A stretch of 64,000 nt of DNA from Candidatus Vecturithrix granuli (GTDB lineage: Bacteria > Moduliflexota > Moduliflexia > Moduliflexales > Moduliflexaceae). Below, piece by piece: positions 1 to 8,600 of this stretch. The stretch lies in the NCBI GenBank assembly GCA_000739535.1, contig DF820465.1, forward strand, positions 754,285 to 818,284, read 5' to 3'. Position numbers and translations under genes: made by a program. Position 1 is the stretch's first letter. Each line of letters begins with the position of its first letter. The notes under the pieces were generated by a model. The model made no database searches, was not told the DNA's origin, and saw only the letters and a program-made list of their open reading frames with translations.

Positions 1-374
1 GAATCACCCGGTTTTCCGGAAAATGCCCGCTGCACTTCAGGGCGCTGGGCGTGATTGTCCATCCTGGCAGGCTCTTCCTGTGAATCGCCGATTACCTGTC
101 CTGACGGCAGAATCAGGGTAAAACGAATATCAATTTCCGCCCCAAGCTTTTTACAAAGTTCATCAACGGCAGACCAGGTTTCCGGATCCATTGTCTGATC
201 CTTGACAAGGTATCGGAATTGCCGGGCATGGTGTTCAAGCGTTGTCCTGGTCTGTTGCAGATAAAACTCCTGAAACGAATGCGACGCGTAAAGCATGACC
301 CCTACAAGGGTCGCTCCAATCATTGCCAGGAAGGCGAGATAGATTTGCCACCCGAGTTTTCGAATTCTTTTCAT
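1..374 (-). CDS. PhoR-like sensor histidine kinase, N-terminal part (truncated by window edge)
   Basis: The reading frame starts at an ATG at 374 (MKRIRKLGWQIYL) and runs open off the left end of the window, so only about 124 residues are visible. Residues about 9-28 form a hydrophobic membrane segment. The stretch after it contains PSGQVIGDSQEEPARMDNHA, which resembles the extracytoplasmic sensor of PhoR-type kinases (typically ADS...P..M.NH..RPEV). The catalytic HisKA and ATPase domains would lie outside the window. The start sits 11 bases after the stop of the upstream PhoB-like regulator, so the two probably form one operon, and phosphate or envelope sensing is an inference from that pairing. 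The frame was translated by hand from the sequence. Confidence 0.8.
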   Translation of the reverse strand, partial: MKRIRKLGWQIYLAFLAMIGATLVGVMLYASHSFQEFYLQQTRTTLEHHARQFRYLVKDQTMDPETWSAVDELCKKLGAEIDIRFTLILPSGQVIGDSQEEPARMDNHAQRPEVQRAFSGKPGD

Positions 375-385
375 AAGCGACCATG

Positions 386-1078
386 TTATTCCCGGCCTTT
401 AAAACGGTAGCCGACGCCTCGCACCGTTTCAATCAGATCGCCTAAAGGTCCGAGTTTTTTTCTCAAACTCACGATTTGCACATCCACGGCCCGATCCGTG
501 ACAATATAATCTTCACCTTTCACGGCGTCAATAATCTGATAGCGCGTAAACACCCAGCCAGGGCGTTTTGCCAGACACACTAAAATTCCGAACTCCGTCG
601 TGGTCAATTTGACCGGTTTACCTTTGACAAAAACTTCGTAGCGTGAAGGGTGAATTTGGAGGTCGTCAACTGTAATCACTGAAGGATCAGCCTGGTCGTC
701 TTTCTGGCGGCGGCGAAGTACGGCGCGGATGCGGGCCAATAGCACTCGCGGGCTAAAGGGCTTGGTGATGTAATCGTCTGCGCCGAACTCCAGACCAAGC
801 ACAATATCCGATTCTTCGCCTTTCGCAGTCAGCATAACTACTGGAATATGCGCGGTATGGCTGTCGTTTTTCAAAATTTTGCAGACCTCAAGTCCGTCCA
901 CGTCGGGAAGCATCAGATCGAGCACTACAAGATCAACGACGCTCTGCTTGATCTTTTTCAGAGCCTCTTCTCCCGATGAAACGCCTTCCACCCGATAACC
1001 CTCTTTTTTCAGATTATACACCAGTAATTCGCGAATATCTTCTTCATCCTCAACAATGAGAATTTTCTCTTTTTCCAT
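386..1078 (-). CDS. PhoB/OmpR-family response regulator
   Basis: A 230-residue two-domain regulator. The receiver domain (about 1-120) has the acidic pocket EDEED near the start, the phospho-acceptor Asp54 in VVLDLMLPD, and the conserved Thr and Lys in MLTAKGEE and ITKPFSPR. A C-terminal winged-helix domain (about 135-228) ends VRGVGYRFK, typical of OmpR/PhoB DNA-binding domains. I take the start at 1078 (MEKEKILIV) because GAGGA lies directly upstream of it; an in-frame ATG at 1090 lacks such a site. It precedes a PhoR-like kinase by 11 bases on the same strand, so kinase and regulator are probably cognate. The leader is entered by an inverted 7-base repeat array that ends almost at the ribosome binding site. 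Confidence 0.93.
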   Translation of the reverse strand: MEKEKILIVEDEEDIRELLVYNLKKEGYRVEGVSSGEEALKKIKQSVVDLVVLDLMLPDVDGLEVCKILKNDSHTAHIPVVMLTAKGEESDIVLGLEFGADDYITKPFSPRVLLARIRAVLRRRQKDDQADPSVITVDDLQIHPSRYEVFVKGKPVKLTTTEFGILVCLAKRPGWVFTRYQIIDAVKGEDYIVTDRAVDVQIVSLRKKLGPLGDLIETVRGVGYRFKGRE

Positions 1079-1088
1079 TGTGTTCCTC

Positions 1089-1190
1089 ATTCAGTGGTCA
1101 GTAATCAGTGAACAGTAATCAGTAATCAGAGGGCAATGTTTACTGAATACTGAATACTGAATACTGAACACTGAACACTAAACGCTGAAT
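1089..1190. repeat. Inverted array of 7-base units (hairpin)
   Basis: The left arm has six in-register heptads of the form NNNCAGT (for example GGTCAGT, AATCAGT) at 1089-1130. An 11-base spacer follows, and the right arm has seven heptads of the form ACTGAAT or ACTGAAC at 1142-1190. The arms are complementary, so a transcript or single strand could fold into a long hairpin with 7-base periodicity. It lies between the stop of the secreted-protein gene and the ribosome binding site of the PhoB-like regulator. Related arrays occur at 42656-42704 and 47049-47181. Confidence 0.9.
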
Positions 1191-1198
1191 AGAGGCGC

Positions 1199-2371
1199 TT
1201 ATGGTTCTATATCGCCTCGGAGTTGTGTTCCTTTGTCAGGCAAAGGTTTTGCGGCGGTTGTTCCGCACAAATCGCCCTCAATGGTAAAGGTCGAGAAGGC
1301 GACTGCGCTTCCGGCTGAGGTGTGCACAATGTAACGCGACTTCCAAATACATTTTGCGCTCAGATACGGGCAGCCGCTGCACGGGTTCACTTCATTCGAC
1401 CATTCTCGAATGAGCAAGGTGGCTCCTGACGGAACCACTGTCGCTAAATTTGGGGCAAAAGCTCCGGTGCGCCCTGGTTCACAACTGCCGGTCGGAGAAT
1501 CTTTGGTTAAAACAATTTCATAATCAATCGTGCCAAGAGACACATCGGCCGCAGAATTATTGGTGACAAAGAGTTGGTTTGTAACCACAGTGCCGCAGGA
1601 AATCTGAAGATCCGGCGATTTGATCAATTCTGCCAACACGTTGTCGGTGGTATCATCAATGGAATCCCAAATGCTTCCGCCTCCTCCGCTGCTCCCGCTG
1701 CCGAAAGCTATACCGGCGGCGACGGCGGCGGCGCCAAGTCCTGCTCCAGCGCCAATAACGGTTTTCTTTCCCAATCGAGATTTTTTAGGGGATGGTTCGG
1801 AGAAAGGCGTCACTGAAATTTCTTGCGCCTGTTGGAGATATGGAGTTGGCAGATCATCTTCTGCCGTCACCTTCCATTCTATAAACTTTCCTGAAAATCC
1901 GACTTCCGGAGGGATGGATTCTTCAGCAAAAACGACAAGTGTTGCAGGAATATCTGCGCTCTGAGCTTGTGGACAGGCGGCTGCCTTTTTTTCCACTTGA
2001 ACAGTGAAAACCGGCGATTTCACCGCTTGCCCTTCCTGATCGATCAGGAGTAGCCTGTAAGCGATCTTCTTCACATCAGGCAGAGGAGCAGGTAAAATCC
2101 CTCTGAATTCATCAGACGCGGCGGCTTGCAGCCGGATAAAATAAAAATTTTCGGCTGGCTGCGTTTTAAAGTAGAGACGCGCCTCTGAAATTTCGACCTC
2201 TGGGGCGACATGAACCACAAGTTCTAACGGCGTTTCCGCAAGTATGCACGACGCCGGATCGTGCTGCACTTGTAATTTAGTAGCAAGAGCAGAAGGGGCG
2301 CAGAATCCGATCAAAAGCCAACAGATACCTATTGTTATCTTAGATCCCAGAAATTGTTTGTGATATTCCAT
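1199..2371 (-). CDS. Secreted protein of unknown function with Ala/Gly-rich central segment
   Basis: About 390 residues from an ATG at 2371, chosen because GAGGAG lies about 10 bases upstream; the longer frame from 2461 lacks such a site. The N-terminus (MEYHKQFLGSKITIGICWLL, ending SALA) is a signal peptide, so the protein is exported. The first 150 residues look like beta-rich Ig-like domains. A central segment after KKSRLGKK is hydrophobic and Ala/Gly-rich and ends in GSGSSGGGG, which could be a membrane anchor or a flexible linker. The C-terminal third contains several cysteines (SCGTVV, NPCSGCP, AKCIWK, GDLCG), suggesting disulfides in the periplasm or outside. I do not recognise a family. 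It stands alone, with a hairpin-rich gap behind its start. Confidence 0.75.
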   Translation of the reverse strand: MEYHKQFLGSKITIGICWLLIGFCAPSALATKLQVQHDPASCILAETPLELVVHVAPEVEISEARLYFKTQPAENFYFIRLQAAASDEFRGILPAPLPDVKKIAYRLLLIDQEGQAVKSPVFTVQVEKKAAACPQAQSADIPATLVVFAEESIPPEVGFSGKFIEWKVTAEDDLPTPYLQQAQEISVTPFSEPSPKKSRLGKKTVIGAGAGLGAAAVAAGIAFGSGSSGGGGSIWDSIDDTTDNVLAELIKSPDLQISCGTVVTNQLFVTNNSAADVSLGTIDYEIVLTKDSPTGSCEPGRTGAFAPNLATVVPSGATLLIREWSNEVNPCSGCPYLSAKCIWKSRYIVHTSAGSAVAFSTFTIEGDLCGTTAAKPLPDKGTQLRGDIEP

Positions 2372-2598
2372 AGCTTTATTTCTCCTCAATATCATTTTCT
2401 CTGTTTTCATGACAAAAATTCTCTTGACGAACTTATCAATATAATCCAGGAATTTTTTCAAGGAGAAAGTGACTTTTTCTGAGAAAAATACAATGTTGCC
2501 CTATTTTCTCCTTTACAGGTTTGCGATGAGTCATTACCATATTCGCCGATACAGATAAGTGGCTACAAGAATGAAGAATAAACAAAAATGTTCTGAGT

Positions 2599-2664
2599 GA
2601 ACTACAAGGATGACAGATAAACAAGAATGAAGAAATTTCTGTTTATCTGCCATTCCTGTAGTTC
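2599..2664. repeat. Long imperfect hairpin (ACTACAAGGAT family)
   Basis: The left arm begins GAACTACAAGGATGACAG and the right arm reads back as its near-complement ending CCTGTAGTTC. They form an imperfect stem of about 28 base pairs around an 8-base loop. It lies in the divergent gap 2372-2722 between the secreted-protein gene and the TPR lipoprotein gene. The rest of that gap shows nothing clear beyond AT-rich sequence. The arm sequence ACTACAAGGAT recurs in the larger hairpin at 63111-63215. Confidence 0.8.
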
Positions 2665-2722
2665 CTCAAGCATACACCTGAAGAACCAGAGAAAATAACT
2701 CTCAAGAAAAATAGGAAATATC

Positions 2723-3487
2723 ATGAACGTGAATAAACTGAAATGTTTGTGGTGCATAAGTTGCATGTTTGTCCTTTTGAGCTGCGGCCCGACGATTGAA
2801 CAACAACAACAAGCTGCAGATTCTCAATATCAAGTTGGCATCGCAGAATTCAATCGAGGTAATTTCGCTGCGGCTCTGGAGGCATTCGGAAAAGCCCTGG
2901 AATATTATCCACATGACCCGAAATGTCATAATGCGATGGGTTTAATCTATCTCCAACAGAAACTATATCAAAATGCCCTCTCTGCGTTCAAAAAAACTTT
3001 GAGCCTTGATCCGAATTTTACAGAAGCGCACAATAATCTGGGCAATACGTATGCGCAGTTAAGAGATTGGGACAAAGCGATTATTGAATTTAAAGAAACT
3101 TTGAGTGACCCATTTTATCGAACTCCGGCGCTTGCTCATTATAATCTGGGCCTGGCGCTTATGGAACGCCAACTTCAGGGGGATATGTTCGAGGCGATTA
3201 AGGAGTTTCATGCTGCCGTGCAACTACAACCCAATTTCAGTCGGGCTTTAGATAAATATGGAATTGCCCTGTACCGGGTCAATCGGAATCAGGAAGCGAT
3301 CAAACAATTCAAACGTGCTATCGAGATTGATCCGCAGTTTATCGATCCCTACCTGAATCTTGGAATGGTGTATATGAAGCAAGGCAACAAAGAAGACGCC
3401 ATTGCTCAGTTTAAACTTGTTTTAGAACGGGCAAAAGATGAAAAGCTCATTGAAGAAGCCACCCGGTATTTAGGAATTTTAGAGTAA
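2723..3487 (+). CDS. PilW/PilF-like TPR lipoprotein
   Basis: 254 residues with a lipoprotein signal peptide ending in the lipobox LLSC (lipidated Cys about residue 21), then about six TPR units (for example AHNNLGNTYAQLRDWDKAII and the repeat starting PYLNLGMVYMKQGNKEDAI). The overall plan, a lipidated TPR protein of about 250 residues, matches the PilF/PilW pilotins that help the type IV pilus secretin assemble in the outer membrane. A pilMNOPQ operon is present at 23366-28816, which supports that role, but the gene is not adjacent to it, so assignment to pilus biogenesis is inference. It is followed by another TPR gene on the same strand, probably co-transcribed. Confidence 0.85.
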   Translation: MNVNKLKCLWCISCMFVLLSCGPTIEQQQQAADSQYQVGIAEFNRGNFAAALEAFGKALEYYPHDPKCHNAMGLIYLQQKLYQNALSAFKKTLSLDPNFTEAHNNLGNTYAQLRDWDKAIIEFKETLSDPFYRTPALAHYNLGLALMERQLQGDMFEAIKEFHAAVQLQPNFSRALDKYGIALYRVNRNQEAIKQFKRAIEIDPQFIDPYLNLGMVYMKQGNKEDAIAQFKLVLERAKDEKLIEEATRYLGILE

Positions 3488-3497
3488 AGTCATGTGT

Positions 3498-3516
3498 GTC
3501 GAAATGCTATTTCGAC
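3498..3516. repeat. Short perfect palindrome GTCGAAAT/ATTTCGAC
   Basis: Two 8-base arms (GTCGAAAT and ATTTCGAC) around a 3-base loop lie in the 90-base gap between the two TPR genes. It is too small and lacks a T tract, so it is more likely a dispersed palindrome than a terminator. Confidence 0.6.
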
Positions 3517-3577
3517 CCACGTAGTAGTGGAGATGGCGTCGAATATCATTTCAATATACATGCGACTTGTATTCACC

Positions 3578-6500
3578 ATGAAACAACATAGGATGATCAG
3601 AAGTTTTTTGTTCGCAGGTTTGTGGATAGCGATCGTATTCTCACCGTTCCCGGTGTTGGCTGCGAATACAGAAGAAGAGGCCTATACGATAGCTGTCGGG
3701 TTATATAACGATGGCTTAATTGATCTGGCCCGGGATCAGTTTAAAAACTTTTTGCAACAATTTCCGACCAGCGTCCAGGCCCCTTATGTGCAGTATTTGA
3801 TTGGCGAATGTGATTATCGTCAAAAAAAATATGAATCGGCGATTCAGGAATATCGGAAAGGCATGACCGAATATCCGGGCAATCTCTACATTGATCAAAT
3901 GGCGTATAAGCTTGGACGATCGTATTTCCTGGCGCAAAATCACAAATCTGCGCAGGAAACTTTTGAAGACTTTATTAAAACCTATCCTCAGAGTTCACAA
4001 CTCCAACATGCGTATTATTGGCTCGGAGAAACCTATTTTCAACGCGGCAAATATCAACAAGCGATCGAGACGTTCTCCCAAATTCTTTCGCGTTTTCCAG
4101 AGTATGAACTCATGGATTACACCTATTATTCTCTGGGATGGAGTGCTCTTAATCTGCAACGCTATCAAGAGGCATTAGAATATTTTCAGGTAGTTCTGAA
4201 AAATTTTCCTGCGAGTGAACTGATCCCTTCCGCGCGCTTGAATAGTGCGCGTTGTTTGTTTCAATTAGGCGAATATACCCAGGCACGCCAGGAATATCAA
4301 GTGGTCGCACAAACCTATTCTTCTGAGGAAAGCCGGGAAGCCTTGTTCTGGATTGCTGAAAGTTCGTATCTGCTCCAAGAATATGAGATGGCTCTTGAAT
4401 ACTATCAAAAATTTATCGAGACCCCATTCCCGAAGGACTATCTTGATAATGCTGCTTATGGCATTGCCTGGAGTTTTCTCAATTTGGGAAAAACTCAGGA
4501 AGCGCTGCAACAGTTTCAACACTTCATCTCCGAATATTCCAAGAGCGATCTGATCCCTTCAGCCTTATTTCAAGTTGGAACGTTGTTATTCCAGACGAAC
4601 CAGCAGCAAGAAGGCATGGCCGTGTTTGAACGTTATCTTGCCCGTTATTCGCAAACGCCCTATCACGATGATATTCGTTTTCAACTTGGTCAGGCATATT
4701 TTCAACAAGAACAGTACCCCCAGGCGTTAAAATTGTTTCAAGAGATCGTTGCCGCGCCGACAGATGACCACTATCTTGCCTCAGCTTTCTTCATGAGCGG
4801 GGCCTGTTTATACGCTCAAAATCTGTTTCAAGAGGCAGTTGAACAATATACCCGGGCGGTTTCTCAAGCGCAGATTGATTTGACAAACGCCCAGGATGAA
4901 ACAGCGCAAAGTGAGGCCGAACAGATGCTGCATGATGCAGTCTTTCGGATCGGGTTAAGCTATATGAACCTGACTCAATACGACGCCGCGCTCTCATATT
5001 TTTCCCAATTGATCGACAAAGATACCATCAAAGTTCCTTATGGGGATCAGTTGTATTACTGGCTTGGAGAAGCGTATTTTCAGCTTGAACGCTATAATGA
5101 AGCTCTCCAGGCTTACCAGCAGGTTGTGCAGCGTTATCCTCAGAGTTCGCTCCTGCCGCAAGCCCGGTATGGCGTTGCCTGGGCTTATTACAGTTTAGCG
5201 CAATGGAAAGACGCTGCCAATGCGTTTGATCAGGTTTATCAAGCCGACCCTCAGGGAGAATTTGCCCTGGAAGCCTTATTCCAACGCGGCGACAGTTATT
5301 TACGCGCCGAACAGTATGCAGATGCGGAAGCAACCTATCAAGTCATCCAGCAAGCATTTCCTGAGAGTGAGTTGTCTGCTCAGGCTCAATTTCGTCTGGG
5401 ACATGCGTATTACCAGCAAAATCAACTTGAAAAAGCGACAGAGGTATTTCAGCAATTGCTGACAACGCTTTCTGAAACCGATCAGCCCCCTTCGGATATC
5501 GTTGAACAAAGCCATAGTCTCCTTGGTTGGGCGTATTTTCGGATGCAGCAATTTGACATGGCCCTTCTGCATTTTGAAAATGTTCTATCCTCGTCTCAGA
5601 ATAAGGAACTTCGCGCCAACGCGCTCTTAAAGATCGCGGATGCGTATTACAGTCTGGGACAATACCAGGAGGCACTGGAATATTATACCCAGCTCCTGAG
5701 TGAATACCCGGAATCCAACGAAGCGATTGACGCTGAATATAATCGCCTTCTGACCTATTTTCAAGCAGGTGAACAGGAAGAATATGTGCTTGCGGCTGAA
5801 CAATTTTTGCAGGCGCATCTTCCTGATACCACTTCCGTTGCCAATACGTCTCAGAATACAGAAAAAACGTTTCGGGAGCATCCTCAAACTCCGGCGGTAT
5901 TATACCAGCTCGGTGAATTTCTTCTGGAACAACAACAATTTGAGAAAGCAATTGCGTTATTTCGCCAACTTGCATCCTTGTATCCCGAGCATGAACTTGC
6001 CGATGAAAGTTCGTACGGGATAGGATGGGGATATTTTAAAGCTCAGCAATATCCTGAAGCTATTCAAGCGTTTGAGGAGTTTCTGCGTCGGTTTCCGGAA
6101 AGCGAGTATGTTCCTGACGCTTATTATGGCCTGGGCACTTCATATTTTAAGCAGCAAAACTACACAGCCGCCATTACACAATATACACTGATTCTCAAAG
6201 GATTCCCTGAATATTCCTTGAATGATCGCGTGATGCTGAATCTTGGGACATCCTTGATCAATACGGGTGTGTTCGACGAAGCGGTGAATATTTTGCAACA
6301 ATCAATTGTTCGCTATCCTCAACAGCCCAACCTGTCGGAAGCCCATTTAAAAGCAGGATATGCCCTGCAAAAATTGGAAGAATATGATCAAGCGATTCCT
6401 CATTTAGGTCAGGCCGTGGCTGGTTCTGATCCGAATATTGCCGCAGAAGCGCAATTTCGTATTGGCGAATGTTACGCCCACCTTCAGGAGCGTGACAGAG

Positions 6501-6715
6501 CGATTGTTGATTATCTCAAAGTTGTGTATCTCTATCCGGAACAAATGCAATGGGTGTCTCAAGCACAGTTTCGAGCCGCCAATATCTATGAAGAAATTGG
6601 GAAAGAAGAAGAAGCAATGTTGTTATATCAAAAAATTCTTGATACCTCTCAGAATGCCGACCTCATCAATCAGGCTAAACAGCGAATTACTGAGCTGAAT
6701 CAGGAATTACCTTAA
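3578..6715 (+). CDS. Large periplasmic TPR-repeat protein
   Basis: About 1,045 residues. I take the start at the ATG at 3578, where a signal peptide begins (MKQHRMIRSFLFAGLWIA, cleavage after FPVLA); the open frame extends upstream to 3494 without signal character. The mature protein is almost entirely TPR units of about 34-36 residues, many of the form YYxLGExYFQxxxYxxAIxxFxxxLxxFPxS. This resembles the CpoB/YbgF and BamD types of periplasmic TPR, which scaffold envelope protein complexes. I count roughly 25 units. The protein is rich in Gln, Tyr and Glu. It lies between a TPR lipoprotein and an outer-membrane barrel gene on the same strand, which suggests an envelope assembly or transport role. 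No enzymatic domain is visible. Confidence 0.88.
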   Translation: MKQHRMIRSFLFAGLWIAIVFSPFPVLAANTEEEAYTIAVGLYNDGLIDLARDQFKNFLQQFPTSVQAPYVQYLIGECDYRQKKYESAIQEYRKGMTEYPGNLYIDQMAYKLGRSYFLAQNHKSAQETFEDFIKTYPQSSQLQHAYYWLGETYFQRGKYQQAIETFSQILSRFPEYELMDYTYYSLGWSALNLQRYQEALEYFQVVLKNFPASELIPSARLNSARCLFQLGEYTQARQEYQVVAQTYSSEESREALFWIAESSYLLQEYEMALEYYQKFIETPFPKDYLDNAAYGIAWSFLNLGKTQEALQQFQHFISEYSKSDLIPSALFQVGTLLFQTNQQQEGMAVFERYLARYSQTPYHDDIRFQLGQAYFQQEQYPQALKLFQEIVAAPTDDHYLASAFFMSGACLYAQNLFQEAVEQYTRAVSQAQIDLTNAQDETAQSEAEQMLHDAVFRIGLSYMNLTQYDAALSYFSQLIDKDTIKVPYGDQLYYWLGEAYFQLERYNEALQAYQQVVQRYPQSSLLPQARYGVAWAYYSLAQWKDAANAFDQVYQADPQGEFALEALFQRGDSYLRAEQYADAEATYQVIQQAFPESELSAQAQFRLGHAYYQQNQLEKATEVFQQLLTTLSETDQPPSDIVEQSHSLLGWAYFRMQQFDMALLHFENVLSSSQNKELRANALLKIADAYYSLGQYQEALEYYTQLLSEYPESNEAIDAEYNRLLTYFQAGEQEEYVLAAEQFLQAHLPDTTSVANTSQNTEKTFREHPQTPAVLYQLGEFLLEQQQFEKAIALFRQLASLYPEHELADESSYGIGWGYFKAQQYPEAIQAFEEFLRRFPESEYVPDAYYGLGTSYFKQQNYTAAITQYTLILKGFPEYSLNDRVMLNLGTSLINTGVFDEAVNILQQSIVRYPQQPNLSEAHLKAGYALQKLEEYDQAIPHLGQAVAGSDPNIAAEAQFRIGECYAHLQERDRAIVDYLKVVYLYPEQMQWVSQAQFRAANIYEEIGKEEEAMLLYQKILDTSQNADLINQAKQRITELNQELP

Positions 6716-6747
6716 TTCCGGGAATAAACAGGAAAGAGGTTCGTCCT

Positions 6748-8502
6748 TTGATCGCCAAAACGGTTCTACGAGGAATTTTTTTGACCTTGTTCGCGTGTCT
6801 TGTTCCCTCTCTTGATATGCTGGAGGGTCATGATGTTTTGGCGGCTACAACCCTACAGCCGAATATCAAGCGACGCAACCTTACCCCTTTGCCATTTTTC
6901 TCCTTTTCCAAATCCCTGTCTTTTCAATCTGACTGGGCGAGACAGACAAACGCACCTGTCCAGAAAGCCCAGCAGAAACGGCAATTTGTCCCTGGAAAAA
7001 TTATTGGCCGATTGCTGCCGCCCCAGTCTGTTCAAAAAGAGCTTCCGCGCCTTTCACGCTCGTTAGATCGCTTGAAATATCTTCCGGCAGAAATGCGCAA
7101 GAAGCTCCAGACCGGCATTGTGCTCGAATTGGACTCGGCGTATGGATTCCATCACACATTTATCGGCCAACTCCAACATGGCACGCAGTTTAAAGGCGCA
7201 AATTATTATATGCAGGGGCATTGGGAGAGCACGGAAGGAGAGGGGGGCGGTCAGCGTGAAGAACAACGCATTACGGGGCAGATAAAAGTGGATTGGGATG
7301 TGTCAAAGCAGTCAAAATTTTCCTTAAACAGCTCCTATTTTCAAAGTTCTGCGGCGTTACCTCAACCTCAATATGCCAATGCAACGCACAAAAAGTCTGC
7401 CATTGAACTTATTGCCGGTTGGCAATGGAATCTTGAAACGGATACGGATCTCTTTCTGGCATGGACAGGAGAACTTGCTAATTTTGATGATCAGGAGAAG
7501 AGCAGGTTTGAGATGAACCGAACTGGCGCACAGTTGACGCTGAAACATCTCTGGACCCCCAAAAACATGCTCCTGCTGGATTCTGTCGGCTCCTGGGAAA
7601 TCATGTACCAGGATGATAGTCGCATAGACACTTGCTATTATTACACAGGAACGTTCCTCAATTCTTTTGCCATGTCCGATGTGTTTGCGGTCGAAGCCGG
7701 CGTCAAGTTCGACTACTATCATTCAGAGGAAAGCTCTGCGACCGACTATCTGATTGCCCCCGTTTTTACGACGCGATTTCGGCTATTTCGAAACACTAAT
7801 TTATATACAACGTATTCTCCGCGTCTTCTGATCCCTGATTTCACGGACTTATACATCAAGAAGCTCTATACGGTTTTGAACCCCGATCTCCATGCCGAAA
7901 AAATCCGCCATGCTCTTGAAACTGGTATTCACCAGCGATTTGGCGAGGCTGTTTCTCTGAATATCGGGTTATTTTATCAAGAAAGCGAAGCAGTCACACT
8001 ACAAATTGATGATAACCGCGACAACCTCCTTGAGTATATTCAGCCTGGTTCTGCCCGATTTATTGGAATAAAAACGAATCTTCAAATGAATTTTCTTGAA
8101 CAATTGGTGCAAAATATTACTTACACCTACACAACCTATAAAATTTTAGACTGGAACCATGTTACGTTTTCTGACCAGTTTTTAGATGAGGATCACCTCA
8201 CGTATCAGCCCAATCATCAGGTGCAGGCTAGCGTGTATTGGGCGACACCTTTTGGGTTATCTTTTGATTTTCACGGGATATATATCAGCGAACAGTATCG
8301 AAACGGCAAACCTCAAGACCGGATAGGCAAACGATTTTTTCTGAATATGACGCTGACGCAGAAAATTACAGAGGGATTTCAGGTGTATGTGATCGGGCGC
8401 AATCTCACGGACACAAATACTTATGACATCATCCCCATTTTAGATAGTGAAGAAATTACCTCTTCACGCCTGTTTGTCGGGGGGATTCGTATTCGATTTT
8501 AG
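6748..8502 (+). CDS. TonB-dependent-receptor-like outer-membrane beta-barrel lacking a plug domain
   Basis: 584 residues from a TTG start at 6748, with AGAGG about 8 bases upstream. The N-terminus is a signal peptide (MIAKTVLRGIFLTLFACL). From residue about 120 onward the sequence alternates polar and hydrophobic residues in amphipathic strands. It contains the TonB-receptor-like stretches GIKTNLQMNF and YVIGRNLTDTNTYD and ends in a final strand GGIRIRF with C-terminal Phe, the usual signal for barrel insertion. The length and absence of a recognisable TonB box and plug domain make it shorter than a classical receptor (usually more than 650 residues). It may be a passive porin-like barrel or depend on a partner plug protein. 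It follows the large TPR gene by 32 bases and probably shares its transcript. Confidence 0.8.
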   Translation: MIAKTVLRGIFLTLFACLVPSLDMLEGHDVLAATTLQPNIKRRNLTPLPFFSFSKSLSFQSDWARQTNAPVQKAQQKRQFVPGKIIGRLLPPQSVQKELPRLSRSLDRLKYLPAEMRKKLQTGIVLELDSAYGFHHTFIGQLQHGTQFKGANYYMQGHWESTEGEGGGQREEQRITGQIKVDWDVSKQSKFSLNSSYFQSSAALPQPQYANATHKKSAIELIAGWQWNLETDTDLFLAWTGELANFDDQEKSRFEMNRTGAQLTLKHLWTPKNMLLLDSVGSWEIMYQDDSRIDTCYYYTGTFLNSFAMSDVFAVEAGVKFDYYHSEESSATDYLIAPVFTTRFRLFRNTNLYTTYSPRLLIPDFTDLYIKKLYTVLNPDLHAEKIRHALETGIHQRFGEAVSLNIGLFYQESEAVTLQIDDNRDNLLEYIQPGSARFIGIKTNLQMNFLEQLVQNITYTYTTYKILDWNHVTFSDQFLDEDHLTYQPNHQVQASVYWATPFGLSFDFHGIYISEQYRNGKPQDRIGKRFFLNMTLTQKITEGFQVYVIGRNLTDTNTYDIIPILDSEEITSSRLFVGGIRIRF

Positions 8503-8581
8503 CAACCAGATTTCTTGAAAAAATTTGGTTGCTAAAGCAGGTTTTTCAGAAACCAGGTTTCTTCAAGAAACCTGGTTTCTG
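8501..8581. repeat. Two consecutive palindromes, probable bidirectional terminator region
   Basis: The first hairpin (8501-8533) has arms AGCAACCA/TGGTTGCT and overlaps the stop codon of the barrel gene. The second (8547-8581) is a perfect 17-base inverted repeat with arm CAGAAACCAGGTTTCTT and a single unpaired base. It lies between the ends of two convergent genes, so a terminator role is plausible. The second belongs to a dispersed family with arm CCGGGTTTC or CCAGGTTTC found at several places in this window. Confidence 0.8.
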
Positions 8582-8600
8582 CCCGTTGCGGGGGCAGGTT

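Noticed and set aside
5343..5975. 210-codon minus-strand frame inside the large TPR gene
   Set aside because: It lies opposite clear TPR coding sequence, has no domain or ribosome site, and is a shadow.
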